The notes under the pieces are model-generated. The model did no database searches and was not told the DNA's origin. It saw only the letters and a program-made list of their open reading frames with translations. From assembly GCA_028551475.1 (NCBI GenBank), contig CM052359.1, forward strand, positions 13,827,583 to 13,891,582: DNA of 64,000 bases. Direction: 5' to 3'. The position numbers were made by a program, and so were the translations under genes. This document shows, in pieces, positions 24,934 to 39,023 of this stretch; position 1 is the first letter of the stretch, and every line of letters starts with the position of its first letter. This DNA comes from Casuarina equisetifolia (Eukaryota > Streptophyta > Magnoliopsida > Fagales > Casuarinaceae).

Positions 24934-27900
24934 ATGGAAGGTAGGAAGAGAGGGGAGGAAGCAGGACCATCGTCAGGAGTGTCTTCATCATCTTGTGTTG
25001 GTGATCAAAGACAGGACAACCATAAGGAAATGGGTGAGAAGCCATGTAAAGTTCACGGGGCTTCGGAGGAAGAAGAAGATGAGAAAGATCATGACGTGGA
25101 TGGGGTTGTCGCTGGTTTTGTTCCTGGGCCTCTGGTTTCTCTCAAGGAACAGATTGAGAAAGACAAGGTTTGGTTCCCTTTTCCGTTATCTTTCTCTTCT
25201 ACATTCCGAGTAAAAAAAAAAAAAAGAAAAGAAAAGAAAAAAGGAAAGCAGTTTCCTTTTAAGTTCTGAACCCGTCTTTGCTATAGTTGGCTGCTTAGAA
25301 GATGTAGGAAAAGGACTAAACTTTGAAGTTTGATTGTGCGAGATGGGGATGACTTAATTCTCCTTTCAAATATGCATTAAACTGACTGTTTAGCACACTT
25401 GAGGGTGGTTGCTAGTTTACTTTTGCAATGTAAAAGACATAGAGCATAATATATTATCGTTACCCCAATTGATTTCAGTAAGTTTAAGGTCGCGTGGACA
25501 TGTGAACAATTGCTGTTAATGATTTTGATGGAGGAGAAGATGGGAGTTTTTGATTAGAACAATTGGATTCCCTAGCGGGTGTGAAAATTGAAGAGCTAGG
25601 GTTGTCGATAGAATTGATCCAAATTAAGTGCATTCTATCCTATTTATATTTGTCTCTGTCTTTCTTTTACCAGATTCTCTGAGTGACAAAAGGACTAAGA
25701 TTTCTTGAAGTGTTCGCTGTCTAGTTATCAGCTTTTTCTGTCCCCATTTTTGCTTCGAAATGGGCTTTCAATTCTCTAGTTGTTAAGTTATGCTTAGCCA
25801 ATTTTCCTTGTTGCTGCCTTCTTGATGCGTGTGATGGAAATGAAATGGCTAAAAAAATTTGTGAACTTTCACTTCTAGTCTTGTTAATTGCACCAATTTT
25901 AAGAGTGTGGGTGTTTTTAGATGCTGGAGAATACAATAAAATCATTCCCTTGTGCTGTTTGGCGGCTGGAGGCAATCTTTTATTCAATGAAATCATCTGA
26001 ATTTAATTAACCGATAAACTTTGGAGGCATTCCAGCTGCCATTTGAATGCAAATTTAATGTTGCAGGACGATGACAGCTTAAGAAGGTGGAAAGAGAAGC
26101 TGCTTGGTTGTTTGGAAAGTGATGTATATGGTTTGTTTTTGGCATTTCCTTATGCTCCCACACATTTTTATTCCATATTATAATCGGTTTGTTGGCTGAC
26201 TTTGTTGTCAACTGTGTTAGCCCAAATGGAACCTGAAGTCAAGTTCCATTCTATCGGGATAGTCTCTGATGACTTTGGGGAGATTAGTATCCCCTTGCCA
26301 GTTGATGACAATCGGAATGGTCATGTCCTGTTCACACTCAGGGAGGGCTCACAGTACCGGCTTAAGTTGTCATTCACTGTCCTGCACAACATTGTTTTGG
26401 GCCTGACCTACACCAACACTGTGTGGAAAGGAGGACGTCAAGGTGCATCATCTTTTAAACCGCAGGGCATTTTCTTGCAATTCTACAGTAAATATTTGTT
26501 GAGCTTGAATAACCTACACAAATTTCATATTGGAATGAGGATTTTTGAATCATGAGTCAAATTTTGCTTAAGTAGCCTTATTGACTGGTATAACATCTGA
26601 TGTTCATTATGGTCCTACAATCTGATTGTGGCCCTCATACTGAATTTCTGTCATTCATTCATTCAATTTTTTTTTTCGTCACTGGTTTCAAATTTTGTAC
26701 CCATTTTGGACAGAATTAAGTAATTAAGGTCTTAACCAGCAACAACAATGGAAAACTTAGATTTTGGAAATATTATCATAAATGGACTCTAGAAATGAAA
26801 ATCATGTTTCAGTTTGATGCCCTTTATCTGGTCTCAACTCTGATATTCGCCAAGTGAAAAGTACAATTTGGTTCAACAATATGAATTTTCTTTCTCATCA
26901 AGGGTGAGGAAGGCAGGTTGCCTTTGAATAGCAAATGCTGCTGAGCATAGATATCTAATTTTTTATGCTTTCATGGATGTCGATTTGCTTCTCAGCTCCT
27001 AAAACTAGCACTCAAGCAACTAGTGATTTATTTGTATTTAGCCCATACAAAAACCCTCGAAGAAGCCATTCAAAACTGAAATGCTTGCGGTTTTGAAAAT
27101 AGTTTCAAAGTCCAGGAAGGATGTATATATGAAGCATAATGACTAGAGGTATTCTGCAAGTATAGTGCATTAACTGCACCATTTTCTTTTTGCTTCGTGT
27201 TCTAATGCATGCAATTTTGTTCTTTTTGATATATCAAATTATTTGTGCATTATGACAATCCTCTTTGTGCATATTCTGTAATATAGTTCTCATCCCAAGT
27301 TACTTTGTTTTTCCTTCTTCTCTTCTTTCCTATTCCTCATCATATTTTGGGCATCAGTTGATCAGAGCAAAGGAATGTTAGGCTCCTTTGCACCTCAGCA
27401 GGAGCCATATGTGCATACCCTAGAAGAGGAAACGACTCCATGTGGAGTTCTTGCAAGGGGGACGTACTCAGCAAAGCTTAAGGTGTGTGAATGTAAGGAG
27501 TATATGTATGTTTAATTTGAGATAAAAATGCGCATGCCTGCCTGCCTTCATTATGTAATTTTTTACTGTGAAATTAAATGTTCCTTTCCCTTTTCCTTTT
27601 TTCAGATAACAAATGGAAACTTCTTAATTCTTTTTTCAATGAAAGGGATCATATGCCTTCTTCTACTAGCCCATGCTTTTGAGGGGAAAAACTTAGGATC
27701 CTGGGAAAAAACTCTCTTAAAGTTTTTGATGGGCCTAAAAAGCATAACATCCGTGATCATTACTTGGGATTCACAAGTGTCCTAACCAATTTATTTATTT
27801 TTTTTTTATAGGTATGGGGGTAGTTAGCTTTTGAATATTTTGCTTAATTTGTTTACAGATTGTGTTCCATCCTGGACTCTTCTAATTGCAAATCCAAATT

Positions 27901-28873
27901 ATGTGGCGTGTAGGACCAACTGGCGTAAAATGCATAATGGAATAACCAACCACTAAATTGTCATTCACTAGATATCCGTTAACATACTATGATAGAATAC
28001 TTGCATATTTGCAGTCACCATTTCTTTTTGCATCATTAGTGTATGGAGCATTAAGAAACCACATTTGGGTAGGAACTCAACTATAATAATAGCTGACATT
28101 AGTTCTTTGCTAAATGTTGGAGTACTATGCATGTTGAAGCCAGTGGTAATTGGATTCTAATTCTGTGGAGATCTTTGTATTCACCGAAATAACTTCATTA
28201 TCAAATTCGTTTTGGTAAATAAATGGTTAAAACCTCATGAGCATGTTGATTTCCTTTTTCATTTTGAATTATTGTTATCAACCTTTTACCCCCAATATTT
28301 GGTTCTTTTTGTGGCAAAATGTGTGGTTATATATGTCAATACAAAGAAGTCCTATTGACTACCTTCCCCCCAGATATTTTTGAAATAGTTTGGGCAAAAG
28401 GTGGATTCAAGTCATTGCTTAGCTACTGTTTTACCCTTTGGGAAATACCTCTTTTATAATTATGAGGGCTGTAAAAGTCATTTCACGTTATTGTCATTTC
28501 CCTTTCACCTAGTCTAAGTATTGGAGTTAATAGGCCAATAGCCGAGTGGTTGATTATTGATTGCTTGGGTTCTAGGTCTTGAGTTTGACACCCGTTAACT
28601 CCCAAACCTAACCTTTACCTACATAAAGAAATATATTTTTTTGGAATTCCACATGATCAATGGGAAATTCTTCAAAATTCATACGCAATTATATCAAGGT
28701 TTAGTTTTTGTTTTGATCTTTTGGTTGGATCTTTGCACTAGAACCAAATTCATGGAATTCGTGAAATTACTTCTGATTTGCCTTGTTACTGTTCTATGCA
28801 GTTTGAAGATGATGACAAGAGATGTCATTTGGAACTTGACTATTCCTTCGAGATCAAGAGAGCTGGGAGATGA
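24934..28873 (+). CDS. GDI1: Rho GDP-dissociation inhibitor (SCN1/RhoGDI1-like)
   Basis: The protein has 238 residues in five exons: 24934-25167, 26067-26130, 26221-26442, 27358-27482 and 28802-28873, all GT-AG with consistent phase. It binds GDP-loaded ROP GTPases, masks their prenyl tail and draws them off the plasma membrane. In Arabidopsis the orthologue SCN1 confines root-hair initiation to one site. Visible features are a variable N terminus, an acidic run (EEEEDEKDHD, about residues 45-54), the helical LKEQIEKDKDDDSLRRWKEKLLG arm, then the immunoglobulin-like prenyl-binding domain with LTYTNTVWK, MLGSFAPQ, EETTPCGVLARGTYSA and DDDKRCHLELDYSFEIK. Length fits the family. A competing ATG at 24909 is in another frame. 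Intron 4 (1.3 kb) holds a SINE-like stretch. The gene appears intact. Confidence 0.94.
28531..28650 (+). repeat. Possible tRNA-derived SINE in RhoGDI intron 4
   Basis: The stretch starts with tagccgagtgg at 28539-28549, which fits the tRNA A-box consensus, and about 40 bp on has gagtttgacaccc at 28581-28593, one base off a B-box. This A/B spacing is what plant SINEs show. I could not fix a 3' tail or target duplications, and no cloverleaf can be folded, so it is not a tRNA gene. Confidence 0.35.
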
Positions 28874-30434
28874 GTTTTGCCTCAAGAGGGTCCTCATGTC
28901 TGCTTTTCTTGTATCTCTTTTCATGTTCTCTCTTTCTCTTGTGAACCGCATACATTTTTGTGCTTATCAACTGCATATTGCTTTGTAGAGTTGAATCAAT
29001 CAATATCTCTTGACTTTGCTTTGCATTCTCAACCCAACCTCACAAAGGAATGACTCTCTGCGGATGTCTTTGAATAAAAAGTCTCTGAATTTCGGTATTC
29101 AAATACCATTCATGTATGCAAGGTGATATTTTGTTGCAGGGCAATACTAGATACCCCGAAATGTACATAAGGAAAATAGTAATCTAAAGCACAAGGAGCA
29201 AGAAAAGCAAATTATAAATTAAGTTTTTCCCAAAAACTAAGACTAAAGAAATCACTGATTTCCAAAGTGCTTGAATTGAATGCCATCAGTGGGAGCCTTT
29301 TTTTGTCAAACTTCCCATATGTAATCATGCAATATATACAATACTTTGATGAAGTTTTGTATTTGATTTTATCCTTTGCCTAGATCTTTGGCTATAGATC
29401 AAAAATTCATGAAATTAATGCAGCGGATTTGAATTTAAATCTCCAACGCCAATTTGAGAGAAAGTCTCATTAAAATAAATAAAAAGCGAAGAAACTAAAT
29501 TGCAAAAACTCTGAATTATATTGCTCACTATCTAGTAAATGAATGCAAAATACAACTAAAAACTCTCATTAAACTTTCAGGATTCTTTATCCAACTTGCT
29601 TCTTTAATCGACTATAGACTTCTTGGTATAGTATCACTACATAAGCTAGAGACCGTATGCTTATCCGTATAGACCACTGACTCATTTTTAAGTAAAAAAA
29701 AATACTCTTTCTAAGCGTCGTACATCTAAAATGTTTTAATGACTGTCATTTAAGAACAAGATTTGGCATAGCTGCTCTGGCTCACCAAGACACTCGCAAG
29801 CAGCTATTTGAAGAATTGCGGCAGAGAGAAAGCCATCAAACATTCTGAGGAATCTAGATGCTGTCCCTGCACACTAATGTAATGAGGTCAATACTGACCT
29901 CATGAATTGTGGCTTACAAGAGACTTGACCTCTCACATGTGCAAATTTTGCCTGAAATATCATTAGAAGAGCAAAAATAATGTCAATTACACGAACTTTA
30001 TTGTATGAATGAAAATAAGTGCAGTGGCAGTTCCATATCCTAAAGAAAATTTGGTTACCATGACTGCATTGGAATTGCAAGAAAAAGTTTGTTTTCCATA
30101 AGGTTGAAATGAGTAATTACCTTTCCTGGTTTTATCTAACATCTTAGCTATTATTTTCAAGCGTATTAGATGATGAGGAAAAAATGCCCCATAAATACTG
30201 ATGAGCATGTGTGTCCTAAGTTTGAGGAAAATAATTAAAAACCTTTATCACTAGAAAAATCACAATGGGTTTTAAAGCAAGTTATCGTTCATAAAGAAAT
30301 CTTCAACGAAACTCCGGTAGGGCAATTTTTTTTTTTCCCTAAACCCGCCACTGTTTAGATATTCTAGTTTAAGCTCAACTTGCAGCTAAAGTCAAAATTG
30401 GATAGAGAAGCAAGAGGAAAACTGACCTTTTAAT
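28874..30434. other. Convergent intergenic region between RhoGDI and PSAT1
   Basis: The two genes end tail to tail here, so both 3' UTRs must lie in this 1.56 kb. It is AT-rich, with chance ORFs on both strands (such as 29874-30080 and 29987-30208, minus) that resemble nothing I know. No RNA gene or clear mobile element is seen. Confidence 0.45.
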
Positions 30435-33400
30435 CTATAGATACCCTGACAAAAGATCAGCTGAAGAGTTCTTCAACCTACAGCTCTGCCCTAGGTGAAC
30501 ATCCCCAAAAACATACCTGCATCACCGTAAATTAAAAATTAGAACGGGAAAAAAAAATTGAAAGTTTCAATAGAAAATGATTGTTATTTTTATTTCTTTA
30601 TGTACATAGAAATAACCTGTATTCACAGTACTCAGGCAATGCACACCGAGCTTTCCCGTAATCCCAGTAACAGTCCTCATCCCTCAGAGGTCCACGCTTA
30701 GCTATTTGATATTTAATCAGTCAAGATTGCTAAAGATAAACGACACACCAACCAACCACCAATCTGTCCACTGACATCATTCCCCATGCTAACAAAAAAC
30801 AATTCAAAAAAGAAATAATTGTATGAAGAACTACCTTTTGTAACAAAACTGGATTTGCCATCAGAATGGATGTCATGCCACATCTGAAGCCAAATCTCCC
30901 GCATTAGAATTGGTGATCTAACTATATTCCGGTGATTTGCTACATGAAGATAGCATTTAAGTTAGTTTGTGTAACTTTAACATGTATTCAATCGAAGAAA
31001 AAAAGGTGAAAATAAGATCCAGTCAAATTCCACATGAAAAGCATTGCAGAAAAAGATTACAAATGAATCCAAAAACTAGATTGAATAAGATTTCATGATA
31101 TGAAACCAGCCTCCAAACCATGTCAAGGAGAAAACATTCTATACAAGAATTTTCAGACAAGCTTTTAACTAAAAGATGATAAGTATTCTTGTATCACCTA
31201 AAATTTATAGCATCAAAAAACAATATCCCCAAGTACAATAGTTTCCAATCTCTAAATCAACTTAAAATCCTGGCATAAAAGTCATTCAGTTTCCAAATTA
31301 ATAAGAACCAGCTATATATTTGGTGTACAAGTATACAGAAGTTGTACATTGCATATTAGAAAACACCATGTTGTCTCCAATGGCCAAGTAAGCAATGCAA
31401 TTCAAAAGGACATTATTTAAGCCTGCAATAAATAATTGTCATGACTCTGTTCATGAGCAATCCCGGACTGCTGTCTTCTTTAACGCACCTTTATCAATTT
31501 CCCAGACCGCTGTCTTCTTTCCAGGAATACTTTCAGAATCTTCATAATATGTAATATACTTAACCCTAGGTAACCTCGTCATATTGGGGACAATGTCTTC
31601 TCCATGATGATGTTCTACATTGAACTCCACTTGTACATCGGACCCATCATGCTCTGACTACAATTTGAGAACAGCAGAATGGTCAAAACATGGCTAGAAT
31701 TTTTTATTTTTGAATTTCGACAAAAATATCAGTGAGTCAAATGCACTTCATGCGTAAGACAATTATTGTTATACAAGCAAAATCTGAACGTTGCACAAAG
31801 AGAAGCAAACAAGACAAGCTGATGGCAACGAGGAGCATCTGGAACTATTCAAAACTAATGAAAGTTAGAATGAATAGGGCAAAATATTGGGATCCTAAAT
31901 ATTCAAATACATTTTCAATTAAAGAGACTAAAATCACGTAACTGATTCATTAAACTACAAAACCGTAGCTGCTAACAACATATATAGACTGCATATTAAT
32001 TACATATTGCGAAGCATGTTAAAAGGAAAGGAAAAAGAAAAACTAGGAACCTAAAGAAGAGAAGCAGAAAGGACCCATTTCTTTTTTATGAAGCAAAATG
32101 GAAGACAGAAAAGTAAATTTGACACTTAGCTTTTAGATATTTAATCACATAATATGATTATGACAAAAAATGACAATTATCACTATTAAAGATTGAAAAA
32201 CCCTAAAAAGACAGAGAAAGCATCTAACTATGCAAGTAATTCAAATGGTCCTGTTAGTCACTGATGATGGTGAATTTGTAGCACTATAACTAACTCAGAT
32301 AAATAGCCACAAAAAAAAAAGAAAGAAGAACTCTTATACTTCATCATTACTTGTATAGAGGTTGGTAATGAAAGACTGGTGGTAAACTATGGTCTATGTC
32401 ATTGGCAAATATCATGCCAAAAATGCCTGAGCTCTGAGACAAAATTATGTCAGACATTGATAACGACACTAGCAGTATTGATCAGGAACGACAATACAAG
32501 AAATGCAGAAACATCATAGAAGCTCAAAGGACACAACTGGCACTGTTTCACATCCAATGACATGTAGCAAGCAATCTTTATTTTCAAATTAGGTCTCACC
32601 AGCTCATTTAATTGATTATAGGATTTGAAATTGCAAATGTATAATGCATTATATATGAAAAGCAACCCCTTACACAATATAATCCAATCACATACACTTA
32701 ATAAGGTTTGTCACCCACAACAAACACGATGACTAGGGATACCTGAGGAGCCCTTGTTATGTTCGCTTTTGACCCAAGCCAAGTCTTGCACCAAGAGAGG
32801 GAATGGTATGGCACCTGTAAATAGTTTTGCAATTTTAAATAACAAATGACTTATGGTCATCCTGATGTGTGGGATCTAAATATATTCTATAATATAAACC
32901 AAAAATACATAGTATTTATGAACTTACCGTATCATCCCCACTTGCAGCACCTGGATTCCCTTCAACCAGATCCCCTGACCTACAGGAATGTTGCGATATA
33001 TATGTTATTTGCAACGAGCCTGAAACACTGAGCTATTCACATGTTCCCACCCTTTCATATAGGCACATAAATAAGAATTACAAAAGATGTTCCATACTAC
33101 CTATACAGTGTGCTTTATTGAAGGTGCTAAAAGGGGACAACAATTAGCATAACGCTAGTGACAGTGAAGCCAATGGGTAGCATAATCAGTTTAGTCAACA
33201 GAAAAACAAGGAGATAAAGCAGGGAAAATTAATTAGTAAATACATGCAAGAGTTAAAAACACCACCGGGTACACATGATCCACGAGAGAACTGCACAGAA
33301 TATGAAGCAAAGATAAAATTGGTATACCGAAAAAAAAGAAGAAGATAAAATCAGATATGACAAAAGATATGCACTTATAAGAGGATAATGTTAGGGAGTA

Positions 33401-36400
33401 GATTACTATATGTCACCATTACAAACCGTTTCTTGTATCCTCCAACTAATTGAAAGATTCTATTTCATATCCTTGCATGTTCTGGAGATTTTTTTTTCCT
33501 AATTTGATGCCACCCTGTTGAGGGTACAGGAGAGGTTGGCGGGGCTACTATAAGCCCTATATCTAAACAATGATAAAACAAAATTTTGAGATGGTGCCCA
33601 GCTTGGCAAAGGAGTATAGGTTTCCCCATGATCAATTTTATGCTCCTGAGCAAGCCAAGAGCCACTAATTAAGCTTATGGAGCTTGGTCGGAAAATTATG
33701 TAGGATGTAGGATATTTAAGTGAAGTAAATGAATAATTCAAGCAAAATGAACAATTACTGAGAGAGATATCCTTTTTCTGCCTCAAATCATATAAAAGTG
33801 TATGAATTAAGGATTTCATTTGTTTCGCACATAAAGAGGATATTGGAAGATGTTATTTAGTGTCCATTTGGTTCAGCAGCTTCAAAACATGAGTTTTTGA
33901 AAGGAGAAAAAGAAAAAAAAAACAAAAAACAGCAATTTCTAAATGTGGCTAATGAAAACGAAATTTTGGGAGACAGTTAAATATTTGATAAGATATATAA
34001 AAGTCCGTTTGGTTCAGTGGTTTTAAAGTATTTGATTAAAAAGAATATTAACCACATTTCGTGGTTAATAAGAACAGAACCTTTGAGAGCACGATTAAGT
34101 ATTTGATAAGATATATAAAACAGTATGGTTTTTAACTGAGAAAATTAATATCATATATCATCTATTGCGAAAACATAGACTTACAACATTTTCTATGACC
34201 TTTTCTTTCTTTTTTTTGTGGGGGGAGGGGAATTGACTTCTGAAATCATGGAACCAAATGCATGCTTAAGTTGGATTTTTCCGCTACTTAACTGATATTT
34301 AAGGTATTAAAGTTGCTTCTTGTTATCCAACTCGACACTCATCCTACATGGCTGGTGCTTGCTTCCACCTTTAAAAGCATTTACTCTAATGGAAGAGCGA
34401 ATCATGATGAACTGTTCATGCTTTGCACTACACAAACTGAATAAGGTATCATTTTTTTTTGCATTTGTCAAATGCAGCACAGGCAATAAACAAAACATGC
34501 AAGATCAAAACCACATGCCCACAAAGGATCAGGAGCAATAGAGACATACATATTACCCATACAGTCAAGCAAGATAATATTCTTATTACATCAAATACTA
34601 CTAGATTCCATCTTTGCAACCTAATCATTGGCAGAGTAAGAGTCACTCTTCTGACAAGGTCAACTGAGTTTTCAAGATTCTATTGGCAGTTTTCTTGAGC
34701 TAAGCCATTCAACAGGCACTTTTTGCAGGCTATAATCATTAAACATGCGCTGCAACTATTTTCAATATCTCATCTTATGAGTTTATTAAAATGCAGAAGC
34801 TAAGCATTAAAAAAATAAAAAGTCATCCAATAACAAAAGGATGGAGATACAGGGAGATTTCCAATGAAGCAAATAATCTTATTCTTTTGATTATGTTTCA
34901 GGAGAATTATACTCCTTGCCACAAAGTATGTTATTCACCATGACAGAGTTTAGTATGAACGACACTTACCTTGAGAACAGAGATCCTTCATCCTCAAAAA
35001 TGATATCTGTGATGATCCAATTGTCAGGATAAGGCTTCCCACTCGGTGCAAAATAATAACCAACCTGTTTTTCCATTGCAGAATACAAAACTATATCATT
35101 CTCTCCAACTGATTACCAGCTAAATGCAGAACAGGCACCAAAAGCCCCCTACTTGTAAAGGAAGAAATATCTTGGGGTGCAGATAGCCTATTCGATTTCC
35201 AGAAAGTCACTAAAACTAAACAATAAGGAGATAAATTAATCACTAAATATTGTGAAATTTCAAGAGAAATTGTGACATGGGACAACAATCAGAAAAGGTA
35301 AACAAAAGCACTTATCAACAAACTAAGAAAGCATTCTTTTTAGTAAGCCAAAAGAATATTCATTATTAACCTCAATAGTACAAAAGAGTTGGAACCAAAT
35401 CTACCCAATGGTTAAAGTAGTACTCACTAAATTTAACATTTTTTTTTTTTTTTTAAGGAAAAAGGAGTTTGTGCTTTTCCTTAAAGAAATATAGAAGTAT
35501 GAACCATGAAGAATGCAAGTTTACCTCAGTTTTCATATCTATTCCATAGATACAAAAGACATTTTTTACAGGTGGTCTCTCCCAAGGAGTAAGTGGATTT
35601 AAAATAGGATCATCATGATATGACCTGAAATACACAGCATTGTAAACTTCATGCTGTTAAATAAAAAAAATGCAAAAAAAAATATTTATGCCTAGAAAAA
35701 AAAAAGAGTCAAATAGGAAAATAAACAACATATAAAAAAAATAAAAAAAGGAAAAAGGAGTTAAAGGAACTAGCACTTGGAATTTCACATTAGTAAAAGC
35801 ATTTAGTATATGGCAACCAGCAATCACAAATAACTGATTTCAATTACAGATAATCAATTACATATTTTGGAAGCCACTGTGAAGTTTCGACAGGAAAACT
35901 AAAGAAAGATATCCTAATAATTGGGTGTTCTATGTGGAAAGCCAACAAATTGAGTGCAAAAGGCTCTATTGATGATTAGTAAGACAACACCCACCTCTGT
36001 AACTGGTACAAGAGCCTCTTGCTATCTGGATCAAAATCCTCTATTGCTTTGAAAAATGTACCATCTGCAATTTCACGAGCAGAAAAGGATAATGGAGTAG
36101 GAAGTCCACATTCCGCGTTTGACAGGTTGGTTTCAGCTATTTCAGCAACTGATGGATAGGCATCAAATCCTGCTAATAAGAGATGTAGGAAGTATGTTAG
36201 AATGGTAACAATCTTATCCAAATGGATACTCATCAGTCTTAAAATTTTTACCACGGATTGAAGGAATTTCTATATTAATTATATTTGTTGGAAACCCAGA
36301 GAAATTTGATCGAAATTCCTGCTCTTCACAGTGATATTTGTGATAACCATGCCTACTTCGCCCAGAGAAATGCTTGCAATATGCATTATCTGCCCTACAA

Positions 36401-39023
36401 TACTTTGAAAAGGGCAACATCCATATTGAAGAAGCAAATGAATTGAACAACAACCGAGCTGTACCCTGATACCTTGCAAATACATATTTAAGCATGTAAG
36501 AACAGGTGTCTAGTTTGATATGGTCTGTGTCACCATGTAAATAAAGGTTATTGAAAGTTAATGATGTTACTTTCGCAGTCTCAATTTCACAAAGAAGAGT
36601 TCAGTAAATAGGAAAGAATTAGAACATGCATGTAAAAATAGGAGCTCTAGTCCAACATGGTCTGTAACCATTCCAGTTAAAATTATTGCATGTCGATAAT
36701 GTTAATGTCCACAATCTCAATTTCAAGAAGAAAGATTCAGTAAATTTTACTTAGATTGCTTGGACAGGTTGCTGGTTGGTTTACCTTTAACACAGCAGTG
36801 GAGGAAATTATATTTCAGAAATATGAAGCTCTGAAGAAGATTAGGTCAACATGTGATTAATTTACAAGGAAGAAATGATAATTGCATAGGACAAGCTAGA
36901 GAGATTGACAAACAAGAGCTAAAATAAGAACATAATTTTTTGAAATGATCTTAAACATGTAAGTAAAGAGGTAACCTCTGATACAGGAAGACCAAATGTA
37001 TCTCCAGAAAGAGTTGCTTTCATTGTATGAATTGAACCAAGAAGAGGAGAACCTGCAATCAACAAAACTCAATAAGACCAAGAAAAATATCATCTGACCA
37101 TCCCCAGCAACTACACTAAAGGAGTATAGAAAATTCAGCTCAACAAGATCATACCAACGGCAAAATAGGCATGAATGTGTTCATCCAGCCACTGGATATA
37201 GTGTTTTGGTGCAATTTCTAGCTTTAACCACTCCAAAAAATAACGAAATACATGATTGCCCAGTGAATGGGCAAAGACAATCGAGGGACCTCCATGAAGC
37301 TTAAGGGCAGTTTCAAAAGTCAATCTGTAAAACAAATAATAAGGAAAACAATATTGGAACATCTCACAATCTGAAACAAAGAGTAAATTAGATTCACCCA
37401 ACAACTGCTAATTACAGCAAATTTCAAAATGACTTTCCATTTTCAGAATTGTAAGCATTCATGATGATGATAGTAATAATAGTAGAGGTACAAGGTTAAG
37501 CACAAACTTTAGCTTGTGAAAGTAAAGGTCTCGCTCCTCAAGCATTGATGGTGACAATCTCCAATCATAAGGGACAGCAATGATAGCATTGGCCTCTATA
37601 CCAAACTCAATACACCACTTGATCCACTCTTTCCATACTGAAGACAGAGGACCTGCAGACCGTGAAGCAGAAAGAGTTAATTAAGCATGTGATAGCAGCA
37701 GAAACAAAGTAAAACTTGATTCAGATATGCGACACATATCTAAATCTCTCCAAACAGACAAAAGAATTCAATGACACACCCGTTATGTAACCTGGGTCAA
37801 GTTCAGTGATTGCAGAAAGACCACTATCTGGCCGAGACTTGCATTCTGGATGATCTGTTTGATTATGAGGATCTAACCACATGCACTTAAGCCAACAGTT
37901 GACCGCAGAAAGAAGCTACATGCAAGTGAACATGATGCTCAGATTATGGGTATAAAATCTATGTAAAGTCAATTTACCAGCCTCTTCAAAACCATTTATT
38001 TCAGCATTAGCTTGGTTAAAATGAAGAAGTGATTGCACATAAATTATGGTTAATGTGATAAATATTGATTTTACTAGTATAAACCCATGTATTTTGAATA
38101 AATATTGGTTTATCCAATAACAATGAGAGAAAGCGATGTCACTTATCCCTTATCAAATGAACTAAAGCATGGAACATATCTCGAGCAGAGTGCAACTCAA
38201 AGGCAGGATTCTCACAGTCAAGCCAAGGGGTACAATTTAATCATTAAATGTAAACCTCAAAATCTCAAAAACTGCTTTTGAGTCCAAAACACCGGCCTTG
38301 TCAATTTTTCAAGTAGATCATGCATTGCAAAAGCCACTAAAACGCGTAGGATTGGATGAAGACCACTCGCTGAACAGTACTACAAGGCATTTATTGGCAC
38401 TAGTGCAATGTTATCTTAGCCTGGATATCGAAACATGAGGAATTGATAAAGTTTCCAAACATAGAAGCTACTCAGAAAACACTTCACCACAAACTAAAGC
38501 ATTCTCTCGAACACCAATTCTCCCATTTTCCTGAAGCTCGAGAAACTTTCTCGCCCTTCATACAAGCTTCGATGGGATAATCCACCGCCTTAAAGCAGTG
38601 AGTTCACGCTAACACCATTGCATCAATAACTCAATTTTGTTCCTATCTTCCATCAAAGAGAACTCTTTCCACTAAAACTAACAAAACCTTAAAAATTGCT
38701 AGAGCACGTCAAGAACAAAGTCCTACTCTCTTCTTTGACTGAATCCATCACAGCTGAAAATCTACCAAAAAATTCAATAGCATAAATGCGTGGCGTACTT
38801 TGGTGGTGTCAAGCCAGACCAAGTCGAGAGGGTTGAAGTCGAGGGGCGAGTAGGGGCAGTCGAGGACAGACCAGGCGCGGAGCTGCGTGGAGGCGAAGCC
38901 TGGGATTATAACGCCAGAGAGCTTCCGGTAGTCCCCGCCGAAGTCTCCTCCATTAGCCGCAGAGCCTTGGAGGAGGAGCACCAGAAGAAATGTGGTTGCG
39001 CCCGTGACGAGGCGCGCTCCCAT
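30435..39023 (-). CDS. PSAT1: Phospholipid:sterol O-acyltransferase PSAT1
   Basis: The protein has 633 residues, the length I remember for Arabidopsis PSAT1, in 15 exons. On the minus strand from high to low: 39023-38799, 37915-37780, 37652-37508, 37324-37155, 37052-36976, 36465-36252, 36169-35995, 35624-35525, 35064-34970, 32979-32928, 32814-32743, 31657-31489, 30939-30835, 30701-30617, 30516-30435. All joins are GT-AG and in phase. The enzyme belongs to the LCAT/PDAT family and moves an acyl chain from phospholipid to sterol to make sterol esters at ER-derived membranes. The N terminus is a hydrophobic signal or anchor (FLLVLLLQG). LSGVIIPGFASTQLRAW is the family start. FAHSLG holds the probable nucleophile Ser189, and GDDTVPYHSL (about residues 460-469) holds candidate Asp and His. 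ATG 39023 was chosen because upstream in-frame codons lack homology. The largest introns are 9 (2.0 kb) and 11 (1.1 kb). The gene appears intact. Confidence 0.95.

Noticed and set aside
28538-28595. tRNA gene in RhoGDI intron 4
   Set aside because: A- and B-box-like motifs are present, but no acceptor stem or full cloverleaf can be paired, so I list it only as a possible SINE.
28641-28988. 115-codon plus-strand ORF over the last RhoGDI exon
   Set aside because: It is in a different frame from the real exon 28802-28873, whose joined reading matches RhoGDI; the antisense ORF there is likewise a shadow.
33840-34270. MITE in PSAT1 intron 9, from repeated gtccgtttggttcag-like and aaccaaatgc motifs
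   Set aside because: The motifs suggest hAT-like ends, but I could not define matching termini or a target duplication.
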